Both the position numbers and the translations under genes were made by a program. The notes beneath the pieces are model-generated. The model saw nothing but the letters and a program-made list of their open reading frames with translations, did not search any database and was not told where the DNA came from. Below, piece after piece: positions 25,495 through 33,739 of a stretch of DNA of 64,000 nucleotides; within the stretch, counting starts at the first letter, position 1; each line of letters begins with the position of its first letter. This DNA comes from Enhydrobacter sp. (lineage in GTDB: Bacteria > Pseudomonadota > Alphaproteobacteria > Reyranellales > Reyranellaceae). The DNA lies in contig NZ_CP126889.1 of assembly GCF_030246845.1 (NCBI RefSeq), forward strand, positions 5,017,001-5,081,000. The letters are read 5' to 3'.

Positions 25495-26613
25495 ATGCCC
25501 CTTGCGATCCATCCGGCTGGCATCCGCCTCGATGCCGTGAAGCAGCTTTCACCGGCCTATTTCGCGCTGGTGATGGCGACGGGCATCGTCTCGGTCGGCG
25601 CGTGGGACTTCGGGCTCGGCGCACTCGCGATCGGCCTGCTGGCCTTCAATGTCGTCGCTTATGGTGCGATCGCCGCGCTGACGATCCTGCGTGCGGTCCG
25701 CTATCCGCTCCTGTTCGTTTCGGACATGACCTCGCATCGGCAGGCGCCCGGCTTCTTCACCGCGGTGGCGGGCTCCTGCATCCTGGGTGTGCAGGTCCTG
25801 CTGATCGCGAAGAGCCTCGCGGCGGCGACAGTCTTTCTGGCGCTGGGGGTCGTGCTCTGGATCGCGCTCACCTACACGGTCTTCACTGCGTTTACCGTAA
25901 GGCGCGAGAAGCCGTCGCTCGAGCAGGGCCTCACCGGTGCCTGGCTGATCGCGGTCGTGGCGACGCAGTCGGTCGCGGTGCTGGCGGCATTGGTCGCGCG
26001 CGGCTGGCCACAGCCGCTCAGGCTCGAGCTCAACTTCTTCGCGCTCTCGATGTGGCTCTGGGGCGGAATGTTCTACATCTGGATCATCTCGCTGATCTTC
26101 TATCGCTACAGCTTCTTCGCCTTCTCCCCGGGCGATCTCACGCCGCCCTACTGGATCAACATGGGCGCCATGGCGATCTCCGCACTGGCCGGCGCGCGGC
26201 TCGTGGAAAACACGCCCGACGCGCCGTTCCTCGCCTCGCTGCTGCCCTTCCTGAAGGGCATCACGGTGCTCTACTGGGCGACCGGCACATGGTGGATCCC
26301 GATGCTGCTGGTGCTGGGCGTCTGGCGGCACATCGCGCGCCGCTTTCCGCTCAGATACGATCCGCTTTACTGGGGCGCGGTGTTCCCGCTCGGCATGTAC
26401 GGCGTCGCCACCCACGAGATGACGAGAGCACTCGACCTGCCGCTCCTCGATCCCCTGCCGCTGGCCATGTTCGTTGCCGCGCTTGTCGCCTGGACGCTCG
26501 CCTTCGTCGGCCTCCTGCAGGATCTGCGCAAACGCGCAGCGTCTGCGAACAGAGCTGATGGAGACGGATCGAAAGCCACCGAGGCCGAGAGGGAGCACCC
26601 GCAAGGACGATAG
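25495..26613 (+). CDS. TehA/SLAC1-family membrane transporter
   Basis: The 372-residue protein has about ten hydrophobic helices. The first starts at SPAYFALVMATGIVSVGAWDF, the family signature of voltage-dependent anion channel/TehA/malic acid transporters. Other helices include GFFTAVAGSCILGVQVLLIA and FFALSMWLWGGMFYIWIISLIFY. The family conducts anions such as malate, nitrate or sulfite. A perfect FixK/FNR box sits upstream, suggesting export of an anion made under oxygen limitation. ATG 25495 is the first start inside the expected protein; its ribosome-binding site (AAGGCAG) is weak. Its stop abuts the 3' end of the tRNA gene. Confidence 0.82.
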   Translation: MPLAIHPAGIRLDAVKQLSPAYFALVMATGIVSVGAWDFGLGALAIGLLAFNVVAYGAIAALTILRAVRYPLLFVSDMTSHRQAPGFFTAVAGSCILGVQVLLIAKSLAAATVFLALGVVLWIALTYTVFTAFTVRREKPSLEQGLTGAWLIAVVATQSVAVLAALVARGWPQPLRLELNFFALSMWLWGGMFYIWIISLIFYRYSFFAFSPGDLTPPYWINMGAMAISALAGARLVENTPDAPFLASLLPFLKGITVLYWATGTWWIPMLLVLGVWRHIARRFPLRYDPLYWGAVFPLGMYGVATHEMTRALDLPLLDPLPLAMFVAALVAWTLAFVGLLQDLRKRAASANRADGDGSKATEAEREHPQGR

Positions 26614-26706
26614 TGGCGGAGAGGAAGGGATTCGAACCCTCGATACGGGTTATCCCCGTATAACGGTTTAGCAAACCGCCGCCTTCGACCGCTCGGCCAC
26701 CTCTCC
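26614..26706 (-). tRNA. tRNA-Ser (GCT)
   Basis: The minus strand reads GGAGAGGTGGCCGAGCGGTC at the 5' end and TTCGAATCCCTTCCTCTCCG-CCA at the 3' end, so the acceptor stem GGAGAGG/CCTCTCC, discriminator G and an encoded CCA are all present. The anticodon arm CGGTTTGCTAAACCG has anticodon GCT (complement at 26670-26672). A long variable arm (TTATACGGGGATAACCCGTATC) is typical of tRNA-Ser. The 3' CCA directly abuts the stop of the convergent transporter gene. No integrase is seen beside it. Confidence 0.97.
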
Positions 26707-26851
26707 GCAGCCCGCTAGACCCCGGCGATCTTCCACGACGGATGCCGGGCGGTTCTAGCGGCGGGCCGCGGACGAGTCAAACAACGGCGCGGATTCTTCC
26801 GTCATTTCAGGCTCTTGGCCCTCGCGGCCCATTCATGCGACGGTGGTGGCC

Positions 26852-28018
26852 ATGACCCAGCCGGCCCCCAGCTCCGTCGAGATGCTGAAGCGCCTCGTGG
26901 CCTTCGACACCACCTCGCGCAATTCGAACCTCGACCTCATCCGGTACATCCAGGCCTATCTCGCCGACTTCGAGGTCGAGAGCACGCTGGTGCCCAACGA
27001 GGACGGCACCAAGGCCAATCTCTACGCCTCGATCGGGCCGCAGGCGCCGGGCGGAGTCGTGCTGTCGGGCCATACCGATGTCGTGCCGGTCGACGGCCAG
27101 CCCTGGACGAGCGATCCCTGGACGCTCACCGAGAAGCCCGACGGCAATCTCTACGGCCGCGGCACATGCGACATGAAGGGCTTCATCGCGGCCGCCCTGT
27201 CCCATGTTCCCGCCCTGCAGCGGGCGAAGCTCGAGGTGCCGGTGCACTTCGCCTTCAGCTACGACGAGGAGGTCGGCTGCCTCGGCGCGCATTCGCTGGC
27301 CGAGAAGCTGATGGGCAATGTCCCCCGCCCGCAAGCCGTGATCGTCGGCGAGCCGACGATGATGAGTGTCGTCAATGCGCAGAACGCCGGCGGCGGCCTG
27401 ATCGCGACCTTCAAGGGGGTCGAGGCGCATTCTTCCATGACCCATCTCGGCGTGAGCGCCATCCACTTCGCCGGCGATTTCATTCACTGGCTGAACGAGC
27501 TGCAGGAGGAGCTGGCGCAGCGGAAGCGGACCGACATCGACACGGTGCCCGGCCATACGACGATCAATGTCGGGATCGTGAGCGGTGGGACGGCGGCGAA
27601 CATCCTGGCGCGCGAATGCGTACTCAACTGGGGCTACCGCACACTGCCGGGCGACGATGCCTCGGAGGTGCAGCGCCGCGCCGAACGGTATGTCGCCGAG
27701 CTCCTGCTGCCGGCGATGCGGGCCAGGCATCCCGACGCGGACATCACCCTGCGACGCCGGTCCTTCGTGCCCGGCCTCAAGCCGGAGGAGAACGAGGAAG
27801 CGGCCCGGCTGGCGCTGCAATGGACAGGCGGCAATCGCACCTATGCCGTGCCCTACGGCACCGAGGCGGGCATCTTCCGCAGCCACGGCATCCCGACGGT
27901 GATCTGCGGCCCCGGGGACATTTCCCAGGCGCACCAGCCCGACGAGTTCGTCGCCCGCTCGCAGATGGATGCCTGCGACGCCTTCCTCGCCAGGATGATC
28001 CGCTGGGCCGAGAAATGA
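26852..28018 (+). CDS. argE: Acetylornithine deacetylase-like M20 peptidase
   Basis: The 388-residue member of the ArgE/DapE/M20 family has its metal and catalytic residues in SGHTDVVP, RGTCDMKG, YDEEVGC and the late SQAHQPDEF, and an overall sequence close to ArgE (NLYGRGTCDMKGF, GVEAHSS). The expected reaction is hydrolysis of N2-acetylornithine to ornithine. ATG 26852 is used; a GTG three codons upstream is possible. A group II intron begins 15 bases after its stop on the other strand, so any native terminator of this gene is displaced or shared. Confidence 0.85.
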   Translation: MTQPAPSSVEMLKRLVAFDTTSRNSNLDLIRYIQAYLADFEVESTLVPNEDGTKANLYASIGPQAPGGVVLSGHTDVVPVDGQPWTSDPWTLTEKPDGNLYGRGTCDMKGFIAAALSHVPALQRAKLEVPVHFAFSYDEEVGCLGAHSLAEKLMGNVPRPQAVIVGEPTMMSVVNAQNAGGGLIATFKGVEAHSSMTHLGVSAIHFAGDFIHWLNELQEELAQRKRTDIDTVPGHTTINVGIVSGGTAANILARECVLNWGYRTLPGDDASEVQRRAERYVAELLLPAMRARHPDADITLRRRSFVPGLKPEENEEAARLALQWTGGNRTYAVPYGTEAGIFRSHGIPTVICGPGDISQAHQPDEFVARSQMDACDAFLARMIRWAEK

Positions 28019-28071
28019 GGGAGAAGGAAGCGGATCGGGTAGGGAGAGGCTTCACAGCCTCCCCCTCCCAC

Positions 28072-28103
28072 ACCACCGTACGTACGGTTCCGTATACGGC
28101 GGT
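28072..28103 (-). ncRNA. Group II intron domain V
   Basis: On the minus strand ACCGCCGTA pairs with TACGGTGGT (9 bp, one G-U pair). A 2-base CG bulge and a second stem TACGG/CCGTA follow. This is the catalytic-hairpin architecture of domain V. It begins four bases after the maturase stop codon, as expected for an ORF housed in domain IV. Confidence 0.85.
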
Positions 28104-28106
28104 TCG

Positions 28107-29507
28107 TCAAGCGCGGGTGAGGCGATGATGCAGTTGCTGGAGCGACGGCAGGCCGAGGGTGGCGAAGAAGGCGGCACGATAGGCGTTGTTCATGTGGCTG
28201 GCCCCGGCATTCCACCAGGGGCCGCGTCCGTTGGTGGCGGACTGCCACGCCCGAGCCTGATCGATGCCGCGCTGCATCAGTCGCTTGGCGCGTGTACGCG
28301 GACGCTTCCACTGCCGCCACAGCAGGCCGCGCAGCTTGCGCCGCAGCCAGCCATCGAGGTCCTCGAAGGCCCCCTTTGCCTGCGCCAGCCGGAAGTATTG
28401 CATCCAGCCACGCAGGATTGGAGCGAGGTCCTCGACGGTCCGGGCCAGGGTTCGTCCGCGTCCTTGGCGTAGCGTCATCCTGAGCTTGTTCCGCAGCCGG
28501 CCCACACTCTTGGCCGCCACCCGAAGGCGCGGCTGCTTGTGGGACGTCACGGTGTATCCCAGGAACGTTCGTACCCAAGGACGGTCAACCGCGCTCTTGG
28601 CGCTGTTGACCTTCAGCCGCAGTCGTTCGGCAAGGAACCGTGTGATCGACGCCATCACCCGCTCGCCGGCTGCCTTCGTCCGCACGTAGATGTTGCAGTC
28701 GTCGGCGTAGCGGCAGAAGGCATGGCCCCGTCGCTCGAGTTCCTTGTCGAGATCGTCGAGCAGGATGTTCGACAGCAACGGGGATAAAGGCCCACCTTGC
28801 GGCGTGCCTTCGGTCCGTACCGTCGTCAACCCGCCCGTCATCAACCCAGCCTGCAAGTAGCGGCGGATCAGCCGCAATACCCGCTTGTCCTCGACCCGGC
28901 GTGCCACCCGTGCCATCAGCACGTCGTGGTTCACCCGGTCGAAGAACTTCTCCAGGTCGAGGTCGACCACAAAGCGTCGGCCATCGGCCATGTGCGCCCG
29001 CGCGGCAAGCACCGCGTCGTGCGCGCTGCGCCCCGGACGGAAGCCGTACGAGGACGCTGAGAAGCCCGGATCGAACAGCGGCATCAGCACCTGATGCATC
29101 GCCTGCTGGATCAGCCGATCCAGGACCGTCGGGATGCCCAGTTGGCGCATCCCGCCGCCGGGCTTGGGGAGTTCGACCCCACGCACCGGCTTGGGCCTGT
29201 ATCGATCGTCCAACAGTTCCTCTCTGACGCGCGGCCAGTGCTCCTTCAGGTGCGGCGCCAACTGCTCCACAGTCATCCGATCGATGCCTGCGGCGCCCTT
29301 GTTCGTCATCACCCGATGGTAGGCCGCCATCATGTTCTCTCGGCTGACGATCTTCTCCATCAGCCGCATCTCCTCCTCCGGATGGGAAGGTCGCGGTCTT
29401 GCCGTGGTGGTTGACGCACCCGTCCCCTGCTCTCGCGGCTGCCGGCCGCTACCCTCGGGGCGGGCATGGCGCATCTCAGCGCTATCGCCTGCGTCTGTTG
29501 TCACCAT
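28107..29507 (-). CDS. ltrA: Group II intron reverse transcriptase/maturase
   Basis: The 466-residue protein has the reverse transcriptase blocks GKGAAGIDRMTV-type start (NKGAAGIDRM), SYGFRPGRSAHDAV, VDLDLEKFFDRVNHD, GTPQGGPLSPLLSN and the catalytic RYADD (Asp269-Asp270). The C-terminal maturase (GIIM) region follows (FLGYT ... LRGWMQYFRLAQ). There is no obvious HNH endonuclease domain, consistent with class C introns. The frame looks intact. It splices and mobilises the surrounding intron. The first ~46 residues are low-complexity, and an internal Met may be the true start. Confidence 0.93.
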   Translation of the reverse strand: MVTTDAGDSAEMRHARPEGSGRQPREQGTGASTTTARPRPSHPEEEMRLMEKIVSRENMMAAYHRVMTNKGAAGIDRMTVEQLAPHLKEHWPRVREELLDDRYRPKPVRGVELPKPGGGMRQLGIPTVLDRLIQQAMHQVLMPLFDPGFSASSYGFRPGRSAHDAVLAARAHMADGRRFVVDLDLEKFFDRVNHDVLMARVARRVEDKRVLRLIRRYLQAGLMTGGLTTVRTEGTPQGGPLSPLLSNILLDDLDKELERRGHAFCRYADDCNIYVRTKAAGERVMASITRFLAERLRLKVNSAKSAVDRPWVRTFLGYTVTSHKQPRLRVAAKSVGRLRNKLRMTLRQGRGRTLARTVEDLAPILRGWMQYFRLAQAKGAFEDLDGWLRRKLRGLLWRQWKRPRTRAKRLMQRGIDQARAWQSATNGRGPWWNAGASHMNNAYRAAFFATLGLPSLQQLHHRLTRA

Positions 29508-29974
29508 CGAAAGACCGACCTCCCTCCGGCACTTGATGTTCGGCCCTTTGTCGACCCGGTTCGCCGACTACTACGGCCTCTGCTGACTCCTGCCGCCCCA
29601 TCCCGCCGCCTCGCAGCGCCGGTAGCACACCTGTTGCCAGGGGCAAGACGGCAGATCTCCCAGGGTAATGCGCGTGACCTTCGTGCCATCTACCTGGCGC
29701 ATCTACGCCCGCCCCTTCCGGGTGATATTCGGGCTTCGGGCTTCTTGGCTCCCTCGCCCAGAGGCGGACGCCTCATATGCGCTTCCTGTTCGTCAGGCCG
29801 GCACTTTGCCTGCAGCTTCCTTCAGACCCCATCTCACGATGACGCCCTTGCCGTTCGGCTAACGGTTCCCATCACCAGGGCCCGTGAAGGACTTCCACCT
29901 CCAAGTCTTCGACCGGATACCAACTCGGTCAAATCGTGCCCTCGCACCTACGCGCCATGCCTGGCGCACCAAAC

Positions 29975-30002
29975 AAAAAAGGCGGCCTGTCGGCCGCCTT
30001 TT
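29975..30002 (-). terminator. Rho-independent terminator of the OmpA-family gene, bordering the intron
   Basis: GGCGGCC-TGTC-GGCCGCC (29981-29998) is a perfect 7-bp GC stem flanked by AAAAAA on the left and TTTT on the right, so it can terminate in both directions. It lies about 20 bases after the stop of the minus-strand porin gene. The group II intron begins six bases beyond its T-tract. Confidence 0.92.
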
Positions 30003-30021
30003 CCGTTCCTGTGCGTGGCCC

Positions 30022-30963
30022 TTACTGGATCACGATCACGACGCGGCGGTTCTGCGGCTCGCGCACGCCGTCGGCCGTCGGGACCAGCGGATCGGCCTCG
30101 CCCTTGCCGATGACCGAGATCGCCGTCGCCGGCACGCCGTCACGCACCAGCGCGTCCTTGACCGCATTGGCGCGACGCAGCGACAGCGCCATGTTGTAGT
30201 TCTCCGGGCCCGACCGGTCGGTATGGCCGGTCGCGGTGATGCGGGCATTGCCCTTGGCCTTGTAGGCGTCGGCCGCCTGCTGGATCGTGTTCAGTGCTTG
30301 CTGCGAGAGCGTCGAGCGATCCCAGTCGAAGAACACCATGAACGACGGCGCGGCAACCGGCGGCGGCGGCGGCGGCGCGGCCTCGGGCGCACCACCGAAC
30401 TTGAACGACACGCCGAGCATCACGGCGAAGCTGTTGTTGCTCCAGCTCGAGCCCTGGAAGCTCGGGTTCGTCGTGCCGAAGTACCGACCGCTCAGGTCGA
30501 AGCGCAGGTTCTGCGTGGCGTTCCAGCCCACGCCCAGGATGCCCTGATAGGCGAACTGGGTGCTGCGCAGCGGCAGGTCGGCATCGATGAAGCCGACGCC
30601 CGCGCCCGCGCCGATGAACGGAACGATCACGCCGCCCGCGTTGAAGTCATAGAGGATGTTGGCCATCACGGCCGCCTGGCCGATCTTGCCCTGGATCGCC
30701 TGTCCCGGGAAATTCGCGCCCGAGTACTGGTTCTCGTGGTACACGCCCTCGATTTCGACGCGCGGCCCGATGAAATCATAGCCGAACTTGCCGCCGGCCG
30801 CCCAGCCGGTGGCCGGGTAGACGCCTTGGCCGGCAATGGTGGTGTTGAGCAGCCAGCTCACCCCACCTTCCACGCCGCCATAGAAGCCGGGCGTCGGTGA
30901 CTGCGCATGCGCCATGACGGGAAGCGCCGCAATGGCGACTGCCGCCACAAAAGCCTTCTTCAT
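30022..30963 (-). CDS. OmpA-family outer-membrane protein
   Basis: The 313-residue protein has a signal peptide (MKKAFVAAVAIAALPVMAHA) and an eight-stranded-type barrel of about 175 residues (FYGGVEGGVSWLLN ... FAVMLGVSFKFG). A proline hinge (APPPPPPVAAP) leads to an OmpA domain (FFDWDRSTLSQQA, TGHTDRSGPENYNMALSLRRA). The Asp and Arg for peptidoglycan binding are present. It is a structural outer-membrane protein linked to the wall. Its perfect terminator follows at once. Confidence 0.92.
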   Translation of the reverse strand: MKKAFVAAVAIAALPVMAHAQSPTPGFYGGVEGGVSWLLNTTIAGQGVYPATGWAAGGKFGYDFIGPRVEIEGVYHENQYSGANFPGQAIQGKIGQAAVMANILYDFNAGGVIVPFIGAGAGVGFIDADLPLRSTQFAYQGILGVGWNATQNLRFDLSGRYFGTTNPSFQGSSWSNNSFAVMLGVSFKFGGAPEAAPPPPPPVAAPSFMVFFDWDRSTLSQQALNTIQQAADAYKAKGNARITATGHTDRSGPENYNMALSLRRANAVKDALVRDGVPATAISVIGKGEADPLVPTADGVREPQNRRVVIVIQ

Positions 30964-31176
30964 CGCTATCTCCCTTGCATTAATACTCTAATTTCACTCA
31001 ACCGAGGCTGAAGCGGTCTCGAACATGGCCGAGTTTAGTCGAATTCCAGCCGAATCGCGACGAAGACGGCCAATTTGTGCAAATTGCGACTGCGCCTGTT
31101 GCAGGAGGGCCACACCAAGCCGCCCCGAATTGGGGGCGGCTGCCATCCGGGGTGCCCAGATATGCAAAAATGACGC

Positions 31177-31695
31177 TCAGCCGCCGCTGCGACGGCCGGC
31201 TTCGAACAAAAACCAGGTTCGCTTCTCGGTCTCGTCGATCCAGTTCTCGATCAGGCTCGCCGTTGCAACATCGTTGTGCTCGTCGCAGAGCTCGTGAAGC
31301 GTCCGCATATTGGCGGTCAGTTGCTTGTTGTCCTCGCGCAGCTCGGCCAGCATGTCCTCCGGCGTGACGTACTCGGCGTCATTGTCGAGGACGCGCTGCA
31401 GCTTCGTGATCTGCCCCACCGACCGGATCGTCATGCCGCCGAGCTTGCGGACGCGCTCGGCGATCGGGTCGCCCATGGCGTAGATCTCATCGGCCTGCTC
31501 GTCGAGCATCAGATGGTAGTCGCGGAAATGCGGGCCCGAGACGTGCCAATGGAAGTTCTTGGTCTTGAAATAGAGGGCAAAAACGTCCGCCAGCAGGATA
31601 TTGAGCCCGCCCGAAATGTCCTTCGTCGCGTTGGCGCCGAGATCGGTCGGCGTGGCCAAGGCGGCGGCCTGACGGCTTTTGACGGTCTTGTTCAT
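31177..31695 (-). CDS. dps: Dps-family ferritin-like DNA-protection protein
   Basis: The 172-residue protein has the Dps core FKTKNFHWHVSGPHFRDYHLMLDEQADEIY. Likely ferroxidase ligands are His49, His61, Asp65, Asp76 and Glu80 (GDPIAERVRKLGG). The N-terminus is Lys/Arg-containing (MNKTVKSRQAAA), which could bind DNA. It should form a dodecamer that oxidises and stores iron and protects DNA in stationary or oxidative stress. It stands alone on the minus strand with its own upstream region. Confidence 0.92.
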   Translation of the reverse strand: MNKTVKSRQAAALATPTDLGANATKDISGGLNILLADVFALYFKTKNFHWHVSGPHFRDYHLMLDEQADEIYAMGDPIAERVRKLGGMTIRSVGQITKLQRVLDNDAEYVTPEDMLAELREDNKQLTANMRTLHELCDEHNDVATASLIENWIDETEKRTWFLFEAGRRSGG

Positions 31696-31775
31696 GAGCG
31701 GGTTCTCCTCAAGGCGCGATGGTATGGTCTAGACCGATTCCAAAAACAGAATGTCATCTCCTGCCATCGACCTCG

Positions 31776-32402
31776 TCAGTTGAGGAAGGGCACCGCCATC
31801 CCTTTGGTCACTGCGGGACGGGCGTTGATGACATCGTACCAGCGCTTCACGTTGGGGAAGTCCGCGAGATCGACCTTGTGCCACTCGTGCCGCGCGGTCC
31901 AGGGGAAGATCGCGATATCGGCGATCGTGTAGTCGGCGCCGGCGGCAAAGGCATTGGCGGCAAGCTGCCGGTCGAGAACGCCATACAGCCGCTTGGCCTC
32001 GTCGACATAGCGCTTGATGCCGTATTCGATCTTGTCGGGCGCGGCGCGCAGGAAATGGTGGGCCTGGCCGAACATCGGCCCGACGCCTCCCATCTGCCAC
32101 ATCAGCCATTCGAGCGTCTTGTAACGTTGCACCGGTTCCCTGGACAGGAACTTGCCGGTCTTCTCGGCGAGGTAGATCAGGATCGCGCCCGATTCGAACA
32201 GGGCGATCGGCTTGCCGCCCGGACCGTCGGAATCGACGATCGCCGGAATGCGGTTGTTGGGGCTGATCTTCAGAAACTCGGGCTTGAACTGCTCGCGCTT
32301 GGAGATGTCGACCTTGTGCACGTTGTAGGCCAGCCCGCATTCCTCGAGCATGATGGACACCTTGCGGCCGTTGGGCGTGCCCCACGTGTGAAGCTCGATC
32401 AT
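31776..32402 (-). CDS. Glutathione S-transferase, YfcG-like
   Basis: The 208-residue protein has a thioredoxin-like N-terminal domain (MIELHTWGTPNGRKVSIMLEE ... NNRIPAIVD ... LFESGAILIYLAEKTGKFL) and an all-helical C-terminal domain. The TPNGRK start and the SPNNRIPAIVD block are typical of the YfcG/YghU disulfide-bond oxidoreductase group, which uses glutathione without a catalytic cysteine. A paralogue lies at 34706-35422. Confidence 0.88.
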   Translation of the reverse strand: MIELHTWGTPNGRKVSIMLEECGLAYNVHKVDISKREQFKPEFLKISPNNRIPAIVDSDGPGGKPIALFESGAILIYLAEKTGKFLSREPVQRYKTLEWLMWQMGGVGPMFGQAHHFLRAAPDKIEYGIKRYVDEAKRLYGVLDRQLAANAFAAGADYTIADIAIFPWTARHEWHKVDLADFPNVKRWYDVINARPAVTKGMAVPFLN

Positions 32403-32429
32403 TCCCTGCTCTCCCCCTGAACGCTTTCC

Positions 32430-33098
32430 TCAGACCTCGTTCGAATCGTCGAAGGCCGAATCGTCTCCGAAATCGTCGCCGTCGCCGTCCGAATCATCCG
32501 GGGACGCATCGTAATTGTCGGCGGCGCCATCGTCCTGCGCGAGATCGGCAGAGGAGATCTGATCGGGCGGCATCAGCGGGTTCGCTGCAGCAGCCGCAGC
32601 GGGCGGCTCGGGATAGCCGACGCTGCCGAAAGGGCTGCCGGTGTTGGCAAGCAGGTTGCGAATTCCGTCGAACAGAAGCGCGCCGCCGGCGACGCCGGCC
32701 GCCGTCGCGAGGGCGGAGCGCAGGAAGCCGCCGCCGGCCGATGGCTGGGCTGCGGCAGCCGCCGGCGGAGGAGAACGCATGGCAGCCGTAGCGGGAGCAG
32801 CCGCAGCCGCAGCCGACGGTGCGGCTCCCCAAGGCCCGATCCTGGGCGCGCTCTCGAGAAAGCCGGGTTGAGCCGCGGCCGCCTTCGCCTTGGCCTCGAG
32901 CTCGGCGATCCGTTCCTGCGCCGCCTTCAGCGCATGCTCCTGCACCAGCACAGTCTGCGTGAGCAGGTAGGGCGCGCCGGGTTGCCGGGCGATCAAGCTC
33001 GCGATCAGGCGCTCGGCTTCGGGATCGCGGGGCTGCGCTTCATAAGCCTTCAGTCGATTGAACAGGCCTTCGATGAGGTCGCGTTCCTGGCTTTGCAT
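32430..33098 (-). CDS. DUF2076 protein
   Basis: The 222-residue protein starts with the family signature MQSQERDLIEGLFNRLKAYE and then YLLTQTVLVQEHALKAAQERIAELE (coiled coil). An Ala/Pro-rich middle follows, then a glycine-rich hydrophobic stretch (AGGGFLRSALATAAGVAGGALLFDGI) and a strongly acidic tail rich in Asp. DUF2076 proteins are thought to be periplasmic or membrane-associated; their function is unknown. It lies 27 bases upstream of the glutathione transferase gene. Confidence 0.82.
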   Translation of the reverse strand: MQSQERDLIEGLFNRLKAYEAQPRDPEAERLIASLIARQPGAPYLLTQTVLVQEHALKAAQERIAELEAKAKAAAAQPGFLESAPRIGPWGAAPSAAAAAAPATAAMRSPPPAAAAAQPSAGGGFLRSALATAAGVAGGALLFDGIRNLLANTGSPFGSVGYPEPPAAAAAANPLMPPDQISSADLAQDDGAADNYDASPDDSDGDGDDFGDDSAFDDSNEV

Positions 33099-33175
33099 GA
33101 CGGTGCCTCCTGCTCCCCCGAAGTGCCGTCAACGTGGTCGGCGGCCGGGCGACCGTCAAGGGCGGGTCATCGCGG

Positions 33176-33658
33176 CTAAACGCGCCTGAAATCCATGATC
33201 CAATTGGTCTCCCAGCTGTTGCCTTCATCGAGCGAGAAGGCCTGCTCCCAGCGCGCGGAGCCGGCTGCGATGCGCGACCACACGTAGCGCACCCGGATCG
33301 GCCGGCCGCACCATTCGTCGTCGCCATAGAACGTGCCGATGCCCTTGGCAAAGCGCCCGACGACCGGAGGAAACGGGCAGCCCGGACAGCGGCTATCGTA
33401 CCAATGGATGGTCCACCTGTCCTTGTCGAAGTCGTAGAGGCGCAGGCTCATGCCGCGATAACGATCGCCCGGCAAGGCAATGTCGCTCTCGTCGCTATTG
33501 CCGAAGCCGTCGAGGACCTTGCGCGCGGCGCAGGTGCCGTCGAACTCGATCCAGTCGTGGCAGTCGTCGAGCCGCCGCGCCAGATAGCGATGGCGGCAGT
33601 TCCAGATCCCCATGAGGAAATCGAAATCCGGGCTGGGCTTGGGACGGGTTTGCAGCAT
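33176..33658 (-). CDS. Calycin-like protein (DUF1579-type)
   Basis: The 160-residue protein has a lipocalin-like pattern: DFLMGIWNCRHRYL at the start, SLRLYDFDKDRWTIHWYDSR in the middle and WEQAFSLDEGNSWETNWIMDF at the end. This resembles DUF1579 and nitrobindin-like beta-barrels. AGGAGAG precedes the ATG. It is divergent from the WYL-domain regulator with only 81 bases between starts, so it is the likely target of that regulator. Ligand unknown. Confidence 0.65.
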   Translation of the reverse strand: MLQTRPKPSPDFDFLMGIWNCRHRYLARRLDDCHDWIEFDGTCAARKVLDGFGNSDESDIALPGDRYRGMSLRLYDFDKDRWTIHWYDSRCPGCPFPPVVGRFAKGIGTFYGDDEWCGRPIRVRYVWSRIAAGSARWEQAFSLDEGNSWETNWIMDFRRV

Positions 33659-33739
33659 GGCGCTCTCCTGTGGCGAGTGTCCCCTCCTACGCCCGCCTTC
33701 CTGCCATCTCTTGTCAGGATTTTTTGCTATACCGCCTGC

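Larger units (their letters stand above)
28034..29969 (-). mobile_element. Group II intron (probable class C) inserted after a terminator
   Basis: The element is about 1.94 kb and reads on the minus strand. The 5' end is GTGCGCC at 29969, immediately after the exon sequence TTTTTTGTTTG that trails the terminator of the OmpA-family gene. The ORF encodes a reverse transcriptase-maturase. Domain V is at 28072-28103, and a G-rich domain VI stem follows to a 3' end placed near 28034 (CTACCCGAT). Insertion in the same direction just behind a Rho-independent terminator hairpin is the known habit of class C introns. The 5' boundary is well supported; the 3' boundary may be off by a few bases. Confidence 0.85.

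Noticed and set aside
26614-26706. tRNA-Ser gene as an attachment site of a genomic island
   Set aside because: No integrase gene, no duplicated tRNA 3' end and no change of gene character are seen on either side.
28107-29507. Reverse transcriptase as part of a retron, diversity-generating element or defence system
   Set aside because: The domain V hairpin, GTGCG intron start, maturase region and position behind a terminator identify a group II intron. No template/variable repeats or retron RNA are present.
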